Below are positions 34,278-45,936 of a DNA stretch of 64,000 bases, in pieces. This DNA comes from Hydrangea macrophylla (lineage: Eukaryota > Streptophyta > Magnoliopsida > Cornales > Hydrangeaceae). Every line of letters starts with the position of its first letter. Position 1 is the first letter of the stretch. A program made the position numbers and the translations under genes. The stretch is taken from NCBI GenBank assembly GCA_033977485.1, contig CM066982.1, forward strand, positions 11,709,218 to 11,773,217, in the 5' to 3' direction. Below the pieces are notes generated by a model. It saw only the letters and a program-made list of their open reading frames with translations. It was not told where the DNA came from and searched no databases.

Positions 34278-34290
34278 TATTTGCCCCCCA
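34278..34290 (-). promoter_or_regulatory. polypurine tract of the Tat element
   Basis: The minus strand reads TTTTGGGGGGCAAA immediately before the LTR start. The same DNA, read on the plus strand, is the upstream edge of the first antisense gene's promoter region. Confidence 0.75.
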
Positions 34291-34429
34291 AAACGTGACA
34301 TCAAACGGTCACAATATTTAATGTAACGTTTTGAATCATAGCACGCCACATGTTGCCTTGGGGGAAAATTGGTTCAAAATTTGAAACGAAAAGACACCCA
34401 ATTTCCTGTGTCCGCAGGCGTGGAAAAGG

Positions 34430-34440
34430 CTATAAATATG
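34430..34440 (+). promoter_or_regulatory. TATA box of antisense ORF 1
   Basis: GGCTATAAATATG on the plus strand, followed by a pyrimidine-rich leader of about 160 bp and the first ATG at 34,600. A CCCCAAAACGTGACAT block lies about 150 bp upstream. Confidence 0.65.
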
Positions 34441-34599
34441 TCAAAGTGTCCCATCCTTCATCCATCTTCCTTCTTCTTCTAGAGCCCTAATTTCTTGTAG
34501 CTCCTAGTTCCTCATCTTTCTGCCAAAACATCTTTCCACAAACATTGCCTTTACTTTTTCTAGTGTAGCCGCGCCGGATAGCGATATATCTCATTCCGA

Positions 34600-37500
34600 A
34601 TGGATTCAAGTTCTCTTGCTATTTTACGCTTTTTCTTACTCTCTTTCCTCCTTTATTAACCTAGAGGCGACCGAGACTTCCTCTACGATTGTTGGGTTAA
34701 GCCCGGTCTTCCTTGGGGCTACCCCTGAGGACTTCAACCCTTTCTTTTCCCCTTTTTAAGGTGATTCCCTTTCTGACTTAGGGAATTTCTAGAAATCTTA
34801 TAAACAATCCATTCCGATGAGGGGTGGCCCACCCTGGCTGCTGGTTGGGCGGAATGGGTAGACCGGGTTACGGCGGCGAAGAAGAGTGTATGGGAAGATG
34901 CGGGCATATATAAAGCCATTATGCTAAGCAAACATAAACTTCCCATTGATCGAGCCCTATTCTTTGCTGCCCTAGCATTTTGGTCTCAATCCCATAATTG
35001 CTTTTTGTTCAAATGGGGCCAACGATTCAGGATATTGGTCTCCTTCTGTGTTTCCATCCCCATGGAGAGGAGATCTTTCAAGGTTTCGATGGTGGTCAGG
35101 CCAACTTCATTATTTATTGCTACGGGAAAGTAGGCTCTGTGGTAACAGAAGAAGAACATATGGCCTTTCTTTTGTATTGGCTAAACCGGTTCATTTTTTG
35201 CTTGGCTGCCCAGGCAATTACAAGAGAGCACATCCCCCTAGCCTGGGCACTGAGCCAAGGTAGGCCGATGACTTTGGCTACCCTGGTATGGTCTCATTTA
35301 TGCAGAGGAGTGAGGTACTTTCTAATCTTGGGCTGTAGAAATGCTAGAGGTCCTGTTTGGCTTATCCAGCCTTGGCTTCATTTGTATTTCTCAGAGTTTC
35401 ATCCAGTCGATGGCCATCCTTCTGACGCAGCCTTCTTCGTTCGTCATCTTGCCGATGTTGAGCCAAAAGATCATACTTTTGATGCCTGCTTTTTGTTTTT
35501 CTATGAGACCAAACTCTGACTTCCTTCTTCCTTTTTACCTTTTTCATCCTTCTAAAATCTTCCCTCTTTCCTAAAATTCTCAACCGGGTATGCTGGTGAC
35601 GATCAGAGGATACAGGGCATGTATCACCAAATTTTTTTCCAGCTACCTTATTCCTCAGGACATAGTCTACAGCCCTGTCGTGCCCAAGAGCAACAATAAA
35701 TGCGGGGCCGAATTCTACCACTTTCAACTCTTTGCTCGTTAGTTTGGGCTGACTCAGATGATACCAATCCCCCCCCCCCCATTTCAGACAGTCAATGGAG
35801 ATCTCATTGGCCGGGCGCTGTTAATCAACAAAGGTCAAGGAAAGCCAGTGAAGGAGGCCTGTGAGTTGGCCAAGAAAAGCTTCACCATCCAGCCCTTTAC
35901 TAAGTTCCCAAGGACTATCCTGCTTTTGATGCTTGGTGGGCCGAGAGATCAAGGCTTATCTTTGTGGACCCTATCTCAGTTTTGCTACATAATCTTTCAT
36001 TAGATGCAAGAGGGATGGCCATAGTGCCTACCATTGTCCCATCACCTGCGATGAATTAAAAGGAGAATGAGGAGGAGAAGAAGAAGACCTCGTCAGTCCC
36101 TGTCACCAACGTCCCTGCTGAGAAGGAAATAGCAAAGGCCCCATGGACGAAGAAAAGAAAGGAGTCCTCGGTCGTGGATGTTCAAGTAAGAATTTTCCTT
36201 TATCTTTGCGCTTACCCCAGTCTTATTGCAATATTAATGGAAATTTGCTCGGACAGGTGGTGGCTCCTACCAAACCTCTCATGATGAAGAGACTGACCAG
36301 GAGTCACCCATCCATTCACGCGGTTCTTCCCTCATCGGCCATTCAATAGGCTGACAAGGATAGTTCCTCTGCCTCCCCCCCCCCCCCCCCCAATAGAAGA
36401 GATCCCTCTACCGGCCAAATGGCCAAGACAAAAATCTATGGTATCCTCATTGGTGAAGGGCAGAAAGGTAGTGATTTCCTCAACCGACAAGGAAGAAGAA
36501 GCTCTAGAAGAGCAAGGGGGGCAGCAATCAGTCTTGATGGAGGAGAACATAGCTGTGGAAGAAAATATAGGAGAGGATGTTTTGGACGAAACCACACAGG
36601 TGGTAAATTTGGTTGTGTCTGAAGTCCTGGAGGATCCTGTTACCCTTAAGGAAATAGAGCATCATCCAGCAGCTTTTGGTTTCATCCCCTCCTGCCCCAG
36701 CTTCTACTCTTCCAACCATTGCTCCTAGCATCGCAGAGGTCGAGAGCATGAGGAAATTCCTGTTACCGAAGTGGGAACGATGTCTCCGTTGGTTGTCCAA
36801 CCGATACCTCAATGGACATTGTGGTGAGTTAATCGATCGAAGTCAATCAATTATTCGATGTTAATCCTCCCCCTTCTCAAGTACTATTTATTTTTTGATG
36901 GATTTTGTTTAGCTCCCCCTTTTTTTGAACTAACTCTGTCGCTTTATCATCATATTTCCAAGGATCTCCCGGGGCATCATCTTTTGACCCTACTGCATTC
37001 TTTCAGCAGCTGGATGTGGACATTTTCAAAATAAAACTGTCTACCACTCAGATAGCCAAACTCGAAGAATTCCAACGTGCCAAGGGATTTATAAAAAATC
37101 TTCCATTAATCACTTTAAAAGAGGCCCCTTCCCCTGACCTTGTTGCTTTTGCAATCTTCCTCCTGCAGCAGGATCCTTCTTTAAATGCCGAGAAAAAGTC
37201 AATTCTAACACATCTAAAGGGGCAGTTTCCATCTTGCCAAGTTGCTTTTTTCACAGCTGCCAAAGCTCAGGCTTACTTTGAGCCCAAACTATCAGCCTAT
37301 AAAAGCCGAGACGGTGGCAGAAGCAAAATAATGGTTTGAAGGAACATTTGTAAAATGAGGCTAGATTACCCAAAAGCTTGAGAAGGTTCAATTAGGACTT
37401 GAGGATTTACGTAAGAAACTGGCCGATCATGAAGCCCAAGAGAAGGAATGCCTAAAAAAATCTAGCCATTGTGGATGCGACGGTGACCAGGAAAGGTCAA

Positions 37501-37643
37501 GATGCCCAAGTCTTGGACGAAAAACTGAACCACTTATCCCCAGTGCCATGTACTAGAGTGCCAATCTTTCTCGTGTTAAAGAGGACGAAAAGAAGACAGA
37601 AGAAACTTGGACTGCTCTAAAGGAGATCATAGGAAGGTTTTGA
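34600..37643 (+). pseudogene. Tat antisense ORF 1, plant mobile domain-like, intron-bearing, broken
   Basis: Plus-strand pieces in several frames form one protein. FFAALAFWSQSHNCFLFKWG (about 34,950-35,015) then TIQDIGLLLCFHPHGEE, EEEHMAFLLYWLNRFIF, MTLATLVWSHLCRG and GPVWLIQPWLHLYF (to about 35,395) follow the order of the plant mobile domain. After it come an acidic, Lys-rich region and SFDPTAFFQQLDVDIFKIKL (36,985-37,045), then coiled-coil-like pieces and a stop at 37,641-37,643. Two likely introns: donor GTAAGA at 36,186 with acceptor before 36,258, and donor GTGAGT near 36,823 with acceptor TTTCCAAG near 36,961. AATAAA follows at 37,690. Several frameshifts and stops make it a pseudogene. 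The start ATG is the first after the leader, in a decayed N-terminal part. Confidence 0.65.
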
Positions 37644-37949
37644 TCGGCCTGATGGCCGATTCATGTATTTTATCCTTGTAATCTTTTGTAATAAACATCC
37701 TTAAAACCGAATGAAAATTTTTATCACATTTTACTTTGTGCCTTGTTTGTATATTAACTTTCCTCAATTCTGTCTATCAACTTCTTTCCCAACATATGCT
37801 AGGAGTGTCACATTCTCCTTCGATAGGTTCCAAGCCCATCGGTCTATTTGACAAACTAGAGGGTTTTCTCCTAAGTTTGTGACCCCAAACGTCACATTCA
37901 ATTAATACATCTAATGTGTACAAGACACCTTCGTTCCTTTACGAAGTGG

Positions 37950-37966
37950 GATGCCCCTTTATATAA
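37950..37966 (+). promoter_or_regulatory. TATA box of antisense ORF 2
   Basis: CCCTTTATATAATATT on the plus strand, about 120 bp before the ATG at 38,081. Upstream, near 37,883, is ACCCCAAACGTCACATT, which resembles the block upstream of antisense ORF 1. Confidence 0.6.
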
Positions 37967-38080
37967 TATTTTTTGTGTAATTTTCTGGCATTCCTTACTT
38001 GCACAAACTCAAACTTCCTCTTACTCCCAAGACTACCAACTTCTTTTAGCTTTCTCTTCCTCTATACACACGGCATCCAT

Positions 38081-39310
38081 GGCCAGAAAATTCCTAAGTA
38101 TTGAAGAAGTTTGTGCCCAATTCAAGGCTGATTGTGAGATACCCGATGACATGCGTATTCAGTCATATATGGATGGTTCCATCATTCCTAAGGGCTTCAT
38201 CCTCATCAATGCCTACATGCTGCTGGTGGTTGGTGTCCGCTTCCCTTTCCCTGCTGGCATGGTAGATTTATTGACAGCTTTGGGGCTAGCACTCCATTTG
38301 TGCACCCCAAACACCCTTTGCTTACTCTATGGATTTGACGTACTCAACGTGCATCTGTGGTCAATCATGATGGTGCAAACCATTTTGGATTACTACCAGA
38401 TTCTATACACTAAAGAAAAGGTCTACTGCATGCCTTCAAGGGATTAGGGAAAATACCCTTGTGTGTTGGTTTCAAGCAATGTTGTGCCCGTCCAGTATGA
38501 GGGTATCTTCCCTTGTACTTTCGATGCCAATGTCTTTCATGACTGGATGAAGATCCTCCGGTCAGGGAAAAACGATTACCAAAAAGAGGCTTCCAAGATA
38601 GCCATCCAAGCTTGTCTGGCCTCAAACTTTCTGATGGGGCCCGATGGGAAAACCCCTGCCACTGAACCAAAAATGTGGGCCCTTTGGGAAGACCTGCAAG
38701 CAAATTCGATCCCTCGAAATATCCTTCATCGGGCAGTTCATCCAGCTCATGCTGCTGCGCTAGTAGAACTTGCAGATGCTCCAGCAGCCAATGATGTACC
38801 AGCCGCCCTAGTGGCTAAGGAGGCTCTAATTGCGCCTCTAGGGGATGGAAGACGAAGATATGTTCGACTCCAAGAGTAAAGACTCTGTGTCCCCCCTGGA
38901 GCCAAAAACAATGAGACCATCGTCCTGGAGACCAATGGTTCCTCTGAAAATGAAGCAAGGTCGGCCTCTAGGGCCGATGATGATGACAACCTAGTCCAAC
39001 TAAGGGCTTTTGAAGTGGGAAAAAGCTCTCAGGGAGGAGCTTCCCAGCTTGAGGATGCTCTGGAGCCCAAGGTTGGTGACGAACGAGATAATCTGACCCC
39101 GGCAGCACAACTGGTAGGAGAGGCTACTCTCCGGTGGAGGATTCAAAACCTGGAGATAGCCTATAATTTTATTGATGACAAAAAATGGGACTGGAAAAGG
39201 AAGGCAAGGTAGTGGGTGGAAGAGGCAGAGTTCTTAGAGAGCTGTCTCAAAGAGGTTGACAAGCAACCCGTGAAGCCAAGGCACAAAAGGAGCTGATCGG
39301 TGTAGCTTAG
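38081..39310 (+). pseudogene. Tat antisense ORF 2, gypsy-type putative transposase (Transposase_28)-like, broken
   Basis: Starts MARKFLSIEEVCAQF at 38,081. The stretch GSIIPKGFILINAYMLLVVG then FPFPAGMVDLLTALGLALHL (about 38,170-38,310) has the order seen in plant proteins annotated as gypsy-type putative transposases (PF04195-like). A stop at 38,445 is followed one frame over by VLVSSNVVPVQYEGIFPCTF (38,466 on) and FHDWMKILRSG. A second frame change near 38,880 leads to an acidic and then Lys/Glu-rich C-terminus ending KELIGVA and TAG at 39,308-39,310. It lies tail to tail with the integrase end at 39,457. Function unknown; the family call is tentative. Confidence 0.6.
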
Positions 39311-39456
39311 GTCGAAGGGGATCAGCCTCATCGACCTTTCTTTTACTTGTACTTCCTTTGTTCCTTTCTCTTCTGCACCTTTCCTTCTTTTGAATTTCTT
39401 TGTAAATATTTTTTCAAAGACATGAATGAAACATCCTCCCCTTTCCTTTGCACACC

Positions 39457-40673
39457 TTACTCTTGATTGGTGATTGGTTCATACTCCATGTCTGGAATTG
39501 GTCTAAATACTAAATCAGTAGTCTCCCAAAGTGTAGCATAATAGGATTTTAAATATTGACCATTAATTAATCTTGGATGAATTTCACCTTCAATGTCACG
39601 CAACTGGTAAGCACCACCTCTTAAAACTTTAAAGATCACAAACGATCCTTCCCAATTAATGAACCAATTGCCATACCTCCTATTTTCTTCACCGATAGGA
39701 ATAATGGCATTCCAAACGAGCTCCTCCAAACAAAATGATTTTGCCCTTACTTTCCTATTGTAAGCTCTAGCAGTACGGTTCTTTTGCGCCTTAAGGAAAT
39801 CCATAGCATTTAGTCTGAGCTCATCCAATCCCTCTAATTCAGTAATCATCGCCTTAATCTGAGCTCATCCAATCCCTCTAATTCAGTAATCATTGCCTCA
39901 GTGTAATCAGTGGGCTCTAACTGGTTTTGCAATGCCCTCCTTGCCGATCGGACTATTACTTCCATGGGCAGTGTGGTATTATGCCCATAAGCTAAAGAAA
40001 ATGGTGTCACACCTATACTTATACATTTAGATGTACGATAGGTCCACAATGCTTCGAAAAGGAGTGAGTCCCAAGACCTAGGGTTTTCCTTTTTTATCTT
40101 TCCAAGGATTCCTTTAATAGATTTGTTAGATGACTTGACCTGGCCATTTACTTGAGCATAGTATGGGGTTGAAGTGAGAATTTTTACACCCACACTTTCT
40201 GCAAATTTGTGGTCTCTACTCTAGTAAACACTGAGCCTTGGTCGACTGTAATGGTTTCTGGCAAGCCAAACTGGTGTATGATATGTTGCTCAATGAACTT
40301 GATAATAATGCCCTGAGTGACCAATCTTGGAGGTGTAACTTCTACCCACTTAGTGAAGTAATCGATGGCCACGATGATAAAACAATGTTTCCTAGATATA
40401 GTTGGATGGACCTTTCCAATCAAGTCCATCACCCATCCTCTGAAGGTCCGTGGCTTAATGATCGGATGTAGATTTAGCTGACACCCTTTGGATTGGGCCG
40501 TGCTTCTGACATGCCTGACATCCTTTGGCATAATTGATACAATCTTTCAACATGGTTGGCCAGTAAAAGTTATATCTTCTTATCAGCCATTTCATTTTGG
40601 TGCTGGCCTGATGGGCTCCACAAATCCCTCCGTGGACTACAGACATGACTCTTATGGCTTCATTTTTGCCCAA
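39457..40673 (-). pseudogene. Tat integrase, catalytic Glu lost
   Basis: The minus strand from 40,673 has the zinc site VHGGICGAHQ...CQAC, then Asp in FRGWVMDLIG, Asp in ETITVDQGSVF, and NGQVKSSNKSI where the family has Glu: the third catalytic residue is Lys. A 44-bp direct duplication at about 39,812-39,899 repeats MITELEGLDELRL and shifts the frame. The C-terminal part contains ARAYNRKVRAKSF and GQYLKSYYA and ends near 39,457. Frames change near 40,500, 40,190 and 39,850. Confidence 0.88.
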
Positions 40674-41840
40674 ACAATTTAGGATAACATCATCCCCGAT
40701 GGCTTTCTTGAATAGCTCTTCGTCTAAGAGAACAAATTAGACCGCAAACAACCTATTTCAACGGTTTGCCCTCACATCTGGGTGATTATATTCCTTGATT
40801 GGTATCCTCCAATCATCCTGCTCAGCAGCTCAAGTAGAATGGACGAGGACTCAACCAACCATTCCCTTTTAGCCACCGAAGGTAGAAAACGTTGAAGGAT
40901 AGTAATATTCTTCTCCTCAACCCCCTGCATTGATCCCGAACTAGCTTTAGCAAGTCTATCAGCATCCCAATTAGTCAACCTTGGGATATGACCAACTATG
41001 ACATCATCAAAATCGTTGATCAGTTGAGTGGCTATAGAGTGGAATGGCCACAATTTCTAGCTTTTAACACGAAAATCACCTAATATTTATCCGATAACTA
41101 GCTGTGAATCACCTTTAATATGAACTGAAGATGCCCCCATTTCTTGCCTCATATTCGGCCTAATTATTCGTGCATTTGAAGCCTAAATTAAATGTCATTT
41201 TAGTCTTCCTATTCTTAGGTGATATGATCACGATGCCAACCCCTGACCCTTTTGCATTTTTTGCCCCATCGAACACCAAAGTCCAAGTGACGAGAGAAAC
41301 ATTTGGCACTAAAGAAAACTGCTAGTGCTAAATCTTCTAATTTTGGGTCTGATGGATGATAAGTTAGGAAGTTGGCTATGGCCTGACCCTTAACCGATCT
41401 CTGAGACCAGTATTCGAGTGAAAACTCCATAAGAGCCAAAACTCACTTCCCAATCTAGCCTCTTATAATAGGCATGGACAACATAAACTTGATTACATCA
41501 GTTTGACAAATGATATAAGTTGAAACAGGCAACATATATGCTCTTAATTTCTGGGAAGAAAAGTACAACGCTAAACACAGTCACTTAATCAGCATATATT
41601 GCTGCTCAATTGGAGTTAACAGCCTACTTAAATAGTAAATGGTCTGTTCCATGCCTGACTCATTATCTTGAGCCAACATACTTCCTATGGAATGCTTAGA
41701 GGTTGAAATATATAATTTCAAGTTTCTTCCTTTCTTTGGGGGCATCATAACTGGTGGCGTGGACAAATATCGCTTCATTTCCTCAAATGCCAAGTGATGG
41801 CACTCCTTCCAGCAAAAATATCATCGATCTTGATTTTTAA
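40674..41840 (-). pseudogene. Tat RNase H region, broken
   Basis: Right to left: MAFEEMKRYLSTPPVMMPP and YISTSKHSIGSMLAQ (41,793-41,700), TIYYLSRLLTPIEQQY, then SLEYWSQRSVKGQAIANFL (about 41,420-41,360), and, further on, TQLINDFDDVIVGHIPRLTN with ADRLAKASSG (about 41,030-40,930). These are the tether and RNase H parts of a Tat polyprotein. Stops and frame changes separate every piece. Confidence 0.82.
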
Positions 41841-42854
41841 CAAGGGTGACCATACCTGAGTCTTTCCTACACAATTGGAAATGACCCTTCTCAAGAAGTT
41901 GATCTGTCCTAGGAATCTCTGTAACTTTTTCTTATTAGTAGGGGGCTTGGCCTGTTGGATTGCTTATGCTTTGTTGTTGTCCACTTCAATTCCTCTTTGA
42001 TGGACCAAAAACCCAAGAAAATTGCCCACCGATACCCCGAAAGCACACTTGAGGGGATTTATTTTTAGTTTGTGCCTCTTCATTCTCTCAAATACTCCTT
42101 TGAGATCTAAAAGGTGGTTGGTCCATTTTTCAGATTTAAGTACGACATCATTGAAATAAATCTCTATGTTATGACTGATCATATTGTAAAAGATTGAGTT
42201 CATAGCTCTCTAGTAAGTTGCCCTCGTGTTTTTGAGTCCGAAAGGCATAACAACCCACTCGAAGGTTCCAATTGCTCCAGGACATCTGAAGGCTGTCTTT
42301 GCAACATCCTCCTGGGCGATAAAAATCTGGTTATATCCTGAATGCCCCCCTATAAAACACAAGATTTGGTGCTTTGAGGCTGATAGGAATTGGATATTCA
42401 TCCTTCGTGTTGCAAGATTTGTATTCCTAAAGTCAATGCAAATCCTGAGTTTCCTATTCTTTTTCACCACGTGGACCACGTTAGATAGCCACTCCACGTA
42501 TCTAGTGGTTCTGATAAATCCCGCTTTAAGGAGTCTTTTGATTTTCTCCTCTATTTCGCAGGTGACTTTGGGAGACATCTTCCTGGGCAATTGCTTGAAT
42601 GGCCTATATCCTTCTAAAATTGGAAGACAATGTTCTACCAATTCCCTTGCCAGGCCTGGTATTTCATCGTAATCCCAGGCAAAATGATCCCTATATTCTG
42701 TTAGCACAACGATTAATTTGGTCTTGAAGTTGGATTCCAACAATTGGCTAACATAAATAGGTGTATGCTCCCCTTCTGAACCCAGATTGATCTCCAAGAG
42801 TGGATCTTGGACGTCAGCTTTTAAATCATCCAATTTAGTTGGAGCTGTCTCCAA
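41841..42854 (-). pseudogene. Tat reverse transcriptase, YIDD changed to YFND
   Basis: From 42,854: EYRDHFAWDYDEIPGL, GFIRTTRYVEWLSNVV, RKLRICIDFRNTNL, GGHSGYNQIFIAQEDV and FEWVVMPFGLKN, in Tat order. A stop follows ATY at 42,210. The next part reads EIYFNDVVLKSEKW where YIDDVVVKS is expected, so the first catalytic Asp of the pair is Asn. The thumb-like LKINPLKCAFGVSVGNFLGF follows. The region is clearly inactive. Confidence 0.9.
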
Positions 42855-43042
42855 TTCCTCTAATTAAATCTTCTTCTTTCAAGGCTTCCTCTTCAAATAT
42901 ACAATCTACTAGGTTAGTGAAACTGTCCTCCAGACCGACTTGCATTCTTTGGTCAGTCACAAAGGCCTATAACCTAGACAAGCTGGCCTTCCAGGCTAGC
43001 TGCCTCTAGAGTTTATGGAGGTGATGATTTATCTACCACTTC

Positions 43043-43610
43043 CTATTGGATTAATTCCATCGGCCAAACTTTCTCAGTCTGATTAGAATCTTTATAATAC
43101 TTCTTGATGTCCAAGGCAGTTTCTTTGATGCACGTGGCGGTGCTTGACCGACCTTCTTTAGTAAGGCCGATAAGCTTGATAGGCCCAATGTTTTCTTCGT
43201 ATAAGATTGCATCTACTGAATGTACTTTTGCTTGAAATGGCCTTGTGTCTACTCCGACCACCTCCACATCATCCCTATTCCAAAAGATTAAGAGTTGGTG
43301 TAGAGTAGAGGGAATGTAGTAATTTGGGTGCATCCAGTCTCAGCCCAACAACGCATTATATGAGGCCGAGGTTTTTACCACTAAAGGTAGCCATCGTAGT
43401 CGTACTGCCTATCGTTAGTTCCACAGGCAAATTTCCTTAGTAGTTGATGTTGAGCCTGTGAAACTTTATACATTTAGTTCGGTAGGAATAGATCTGCCTC
43501 AGACTTTTGTAGACTTCTTAGCATAGCCTGAGGCATGATATTGATGGTTATACCTCCATCAATTAAAATTTGTTTACTGGAACTCCTTCTATATGGCCTT
43601 TGATATAGAG
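43043..43610 (-). pseudogene. Tat protease region, broken
   Basis: The minus strand reads FILIDGGITINIMPQAML (about 43,568-43,515), the Tat aspartic protease motif (DGGA changed to DGGI), then after frame changes DWMHPNYYIPSTLHQLLIFW (about 43,338-43,280), a conserved block near the end of the protease. The segment 43,563-44,033 upstream is the linker of the polyprotein with HLKPLYIKGHIEG just before the protease. Confidence 0.8.
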
Positions 43611-44940
43611 TGGCTTCAAGTGCTGGGCCATTTGGTGAGTCATTTTTTTAAAAACCACTTTCACTGGCTTCCTTCCCACGACATCGTTGTCTCGGCCAGC
43701 CTTAGGCTTCCATATTGTGATCTTGGACCGATTTGATTGCTGGTCAATCATTTCTATATGTCTGCTGTCTGATAAGGATTCTTTAGGCATTGGGGCTCCG
43801 CTAACTACCTCTCTAAGTTCCTTGAAAAGATTGAGTACTGGCATTTCCTCATTTTCCTCATACACGTCCCCATTCATGGCCGTTAGTTGGTCTGACTTGG
43901 CCATGAACTCCATCGGGAAGGTAAAAACCATGTTGGATGAAAAAGCTATTAGGATGGTTCCTAACTGGATAACTTCAGTGTTGAAGTCAAACGTATTCAG
44001 CCAGTCTTCAAAGTCACCATCATCCTCTGTCATTGGGTCTAGTTTTCCAGGTTCTGATACCTCCGCCTTGCATCTGTCAGGGCTTGTTTAGCTAGTGGAT
44101 GCTTGAAGGGCATCGGCCTTTTTTAAGACTTGGACGTCCTTATCTTCATTGTGGGTCTCCAGTTGCTTTAGTGCTTGCTTTCTCGCTGTCTGCCTGTGCC
44201 TCTGGTGCCTCATCTTTTGAGACTGAGAGTAAGGCTTGGGAAACTTAGGATGCTCCACCTAATGCCATCTTCCAGGCTCCACTTGGTGGTAAGACAATCC
44301 TAGGGTGGTCTCTAGAAGACAGAAGGTTAGCCGGATGCCACTCCCTACGTGTAGAGACAAGGCCATTTTGCCCTACTTGGCGATCAACATGTGGAGGTTG
44401 GCCCCTATTTCTTGAAACCCTACCTCCTTCCTGTTTTTGAAATATAATTTGAACATGGGCTGATCTTCTCTTTTCTTTTTCTGGAAGCACAATTCGCTTT
44501 TGAACTGGCCTCCACCCTTCTTCAATATTTGGCTCTCTCAGTTTTTTAACAGGGCTGGGATATCTTACATGTATATCAATCTTACATCTTGGATAAAGTC
44601 TTCTTCCACCAATCTCAACTGATGTCTTAGTTCTGACAATAGCTGCTTCGTTCCTCTAGAGGCCGCACTAATCTCTTCGACCTCTTTGCTCTTTTGTAAG
44701 ATTCTTTGTTTCCCATTGGTTGCCTGTAGGTCGTGAATTGTGTTTTTTGGCCAATCTTTCTTGTAGCTTGCTAGTTCCGTCATTGGCTGCTTTCCTTTCC
44801 TTCGTGGAGGGCTATGATTAGCCAATTTGGTAAGATCCCCTAGAGAGTTTTGACACATCAGGGGTTGTCATGCTGGTTGTTGCTACTTTTGGAAATGAGT
44901 CTACGTCTTTTCCCATTGCTTTATCGGAGAATTTGATGAT
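43611..44940 (-). pseudogene. Tat gag-protease linker, decayed
   Basis: Three partial minus-strand frames, 44,858-44,565, 44,490-44,245 and 44,033-43,611. They are rich in Lys, Glu, Gln and Ser and have no recognisable domain, but their order between the gag zinc knuckle and the protease fits the variable linker of Tat polyproteins. Confidence 0.6.
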
Positions 44941-44948
44941 TCCTTTAT

Positions 44949-45895
44949 CTACATTTTCCTGTATGATATTTGAAAAATAACACAGTTACTGGTGGCATGC
45001 CTCCAAGAATTATGCCATTTGCAGTATTCTTTCCGTCTTAAGTCATCGGCCTTGGTGATCCGATGTCCATCAGTTAATTTTATGGCCTTTTCAGTTAACA
45101 AGGCGTCGAAGATTAAGTCCGCTTTTGTTAAATCAAAAGTATAGGCTTTCCCCGCCTCGAAGGTTTGCTTTCTTACCCCCGTATTATTATTAATGGGTTT
45201 ACTTAGTGCTGAGTAGATTACCGACCGTTTGACTATTACCTCGGCCATGTCTACTTCTCCCAAATCGAAGTCACATTCATATCAAGTGATATGGACTTCA
45301 TAATTTGGATCTTTGTAATAGGTCCCCTTTGACAAATTCCTCATTTCTTGTTCATCCATTAAGATGCTCTCATATCGAGTTGGTCTGGAGGCTAATTCAA
45401 ACAAGTCTCTAAACTCCATTCCGTCAAACCTTTTGCGGAGTTCAAAGTTCAAGCCTCTAGTGGCTAATTTTACAAACTCGCTCTCGGGGAGAGTAATTTT
45501 GCATCGATATTTAGCTTTCTTGAATTGGCCGATGTACGTTTCAACTGATTCACCTGTTCATTGGCGCATTTTTGATAAGTCAGTCATGGATGTTTCAGGT
45601 TTCGTTTGATAGAAATGCCCATGAAATAGCTCCTCCATCTATCGCCAATTGAACATTGAATTGTTAGGCAAATTGGCATACCAGATGAAGGCTATCCCTG
45701 TTAAAGAGTTGGGGAACAGTCTCATTTTCAACGGCTCACTGCCCCTTACGTAACACCACATTGCACCGTAAACCTGCCAATGTGTTCCAGGGTGGACTGT
45801 TCGCTTTCTCCATAGAAGAGTGAAAAACTTGGTATCTTATAGTTCATTGGGAATTCAACCTGGTCGATAATAGTGACTATGCATTGAAGTTAGGG
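44949..45895 (-). pseudogene. Tat gag, 5' truncated
   Basis: On the minus strand from about 45,870, in shifting frames, come FPMNYKIPSFSLFYGESE, STLEHIGRFTVQCG and further gag blocks such as TRYESILMDEQEMRNLSKG (about 45,380-45,330). The open segment 45,263-44,949 carries FEAGKAYTFDLTKADLIFD and the zinc-binding EYCKWHNSWRHATSNC, a CX2HX4HX4C pattern as in Tat gag. The N-terminus and leader are cut off at about 45,895. Confidence 0.82.

Positions 45896-45936
<41 letters not shown>

Larger units (their letters stand above)
33148..45895 (-). mobile_element. Tat-lineage Ty3/gypsy element, 5' truncated, with antisense ORFs
   Basis: On the minus strand, right to left: gag (45.88-44.95 kb), protease, reverse transcriptase, RNase H and integrase (ending 39,457), then two genes on the opposite strand (38,081-39,310 and 34,600-37,643), a polypurine tract (34,278-34,290) and the 3' LTR. 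Antisense additional ORFs between pol and the 3' LTR are described for Tat elements such as Retand and Grande. The 5' LTR, primer site and gag start are missing: at about 45,896 the sequence changes to a CT repeat. The left LTR border near 33,148 is a guess. All coding parts are decayed. Confidence 0.8.

Noticed and set aside
33944..34291. Minus-strand open frames of 69-115 codons at 33.9-34.3 kb
   Set aside because: Their Cys, Ala and His-rich repeats come only from the 14-17-bp tandem cluster in the Tat LTR.
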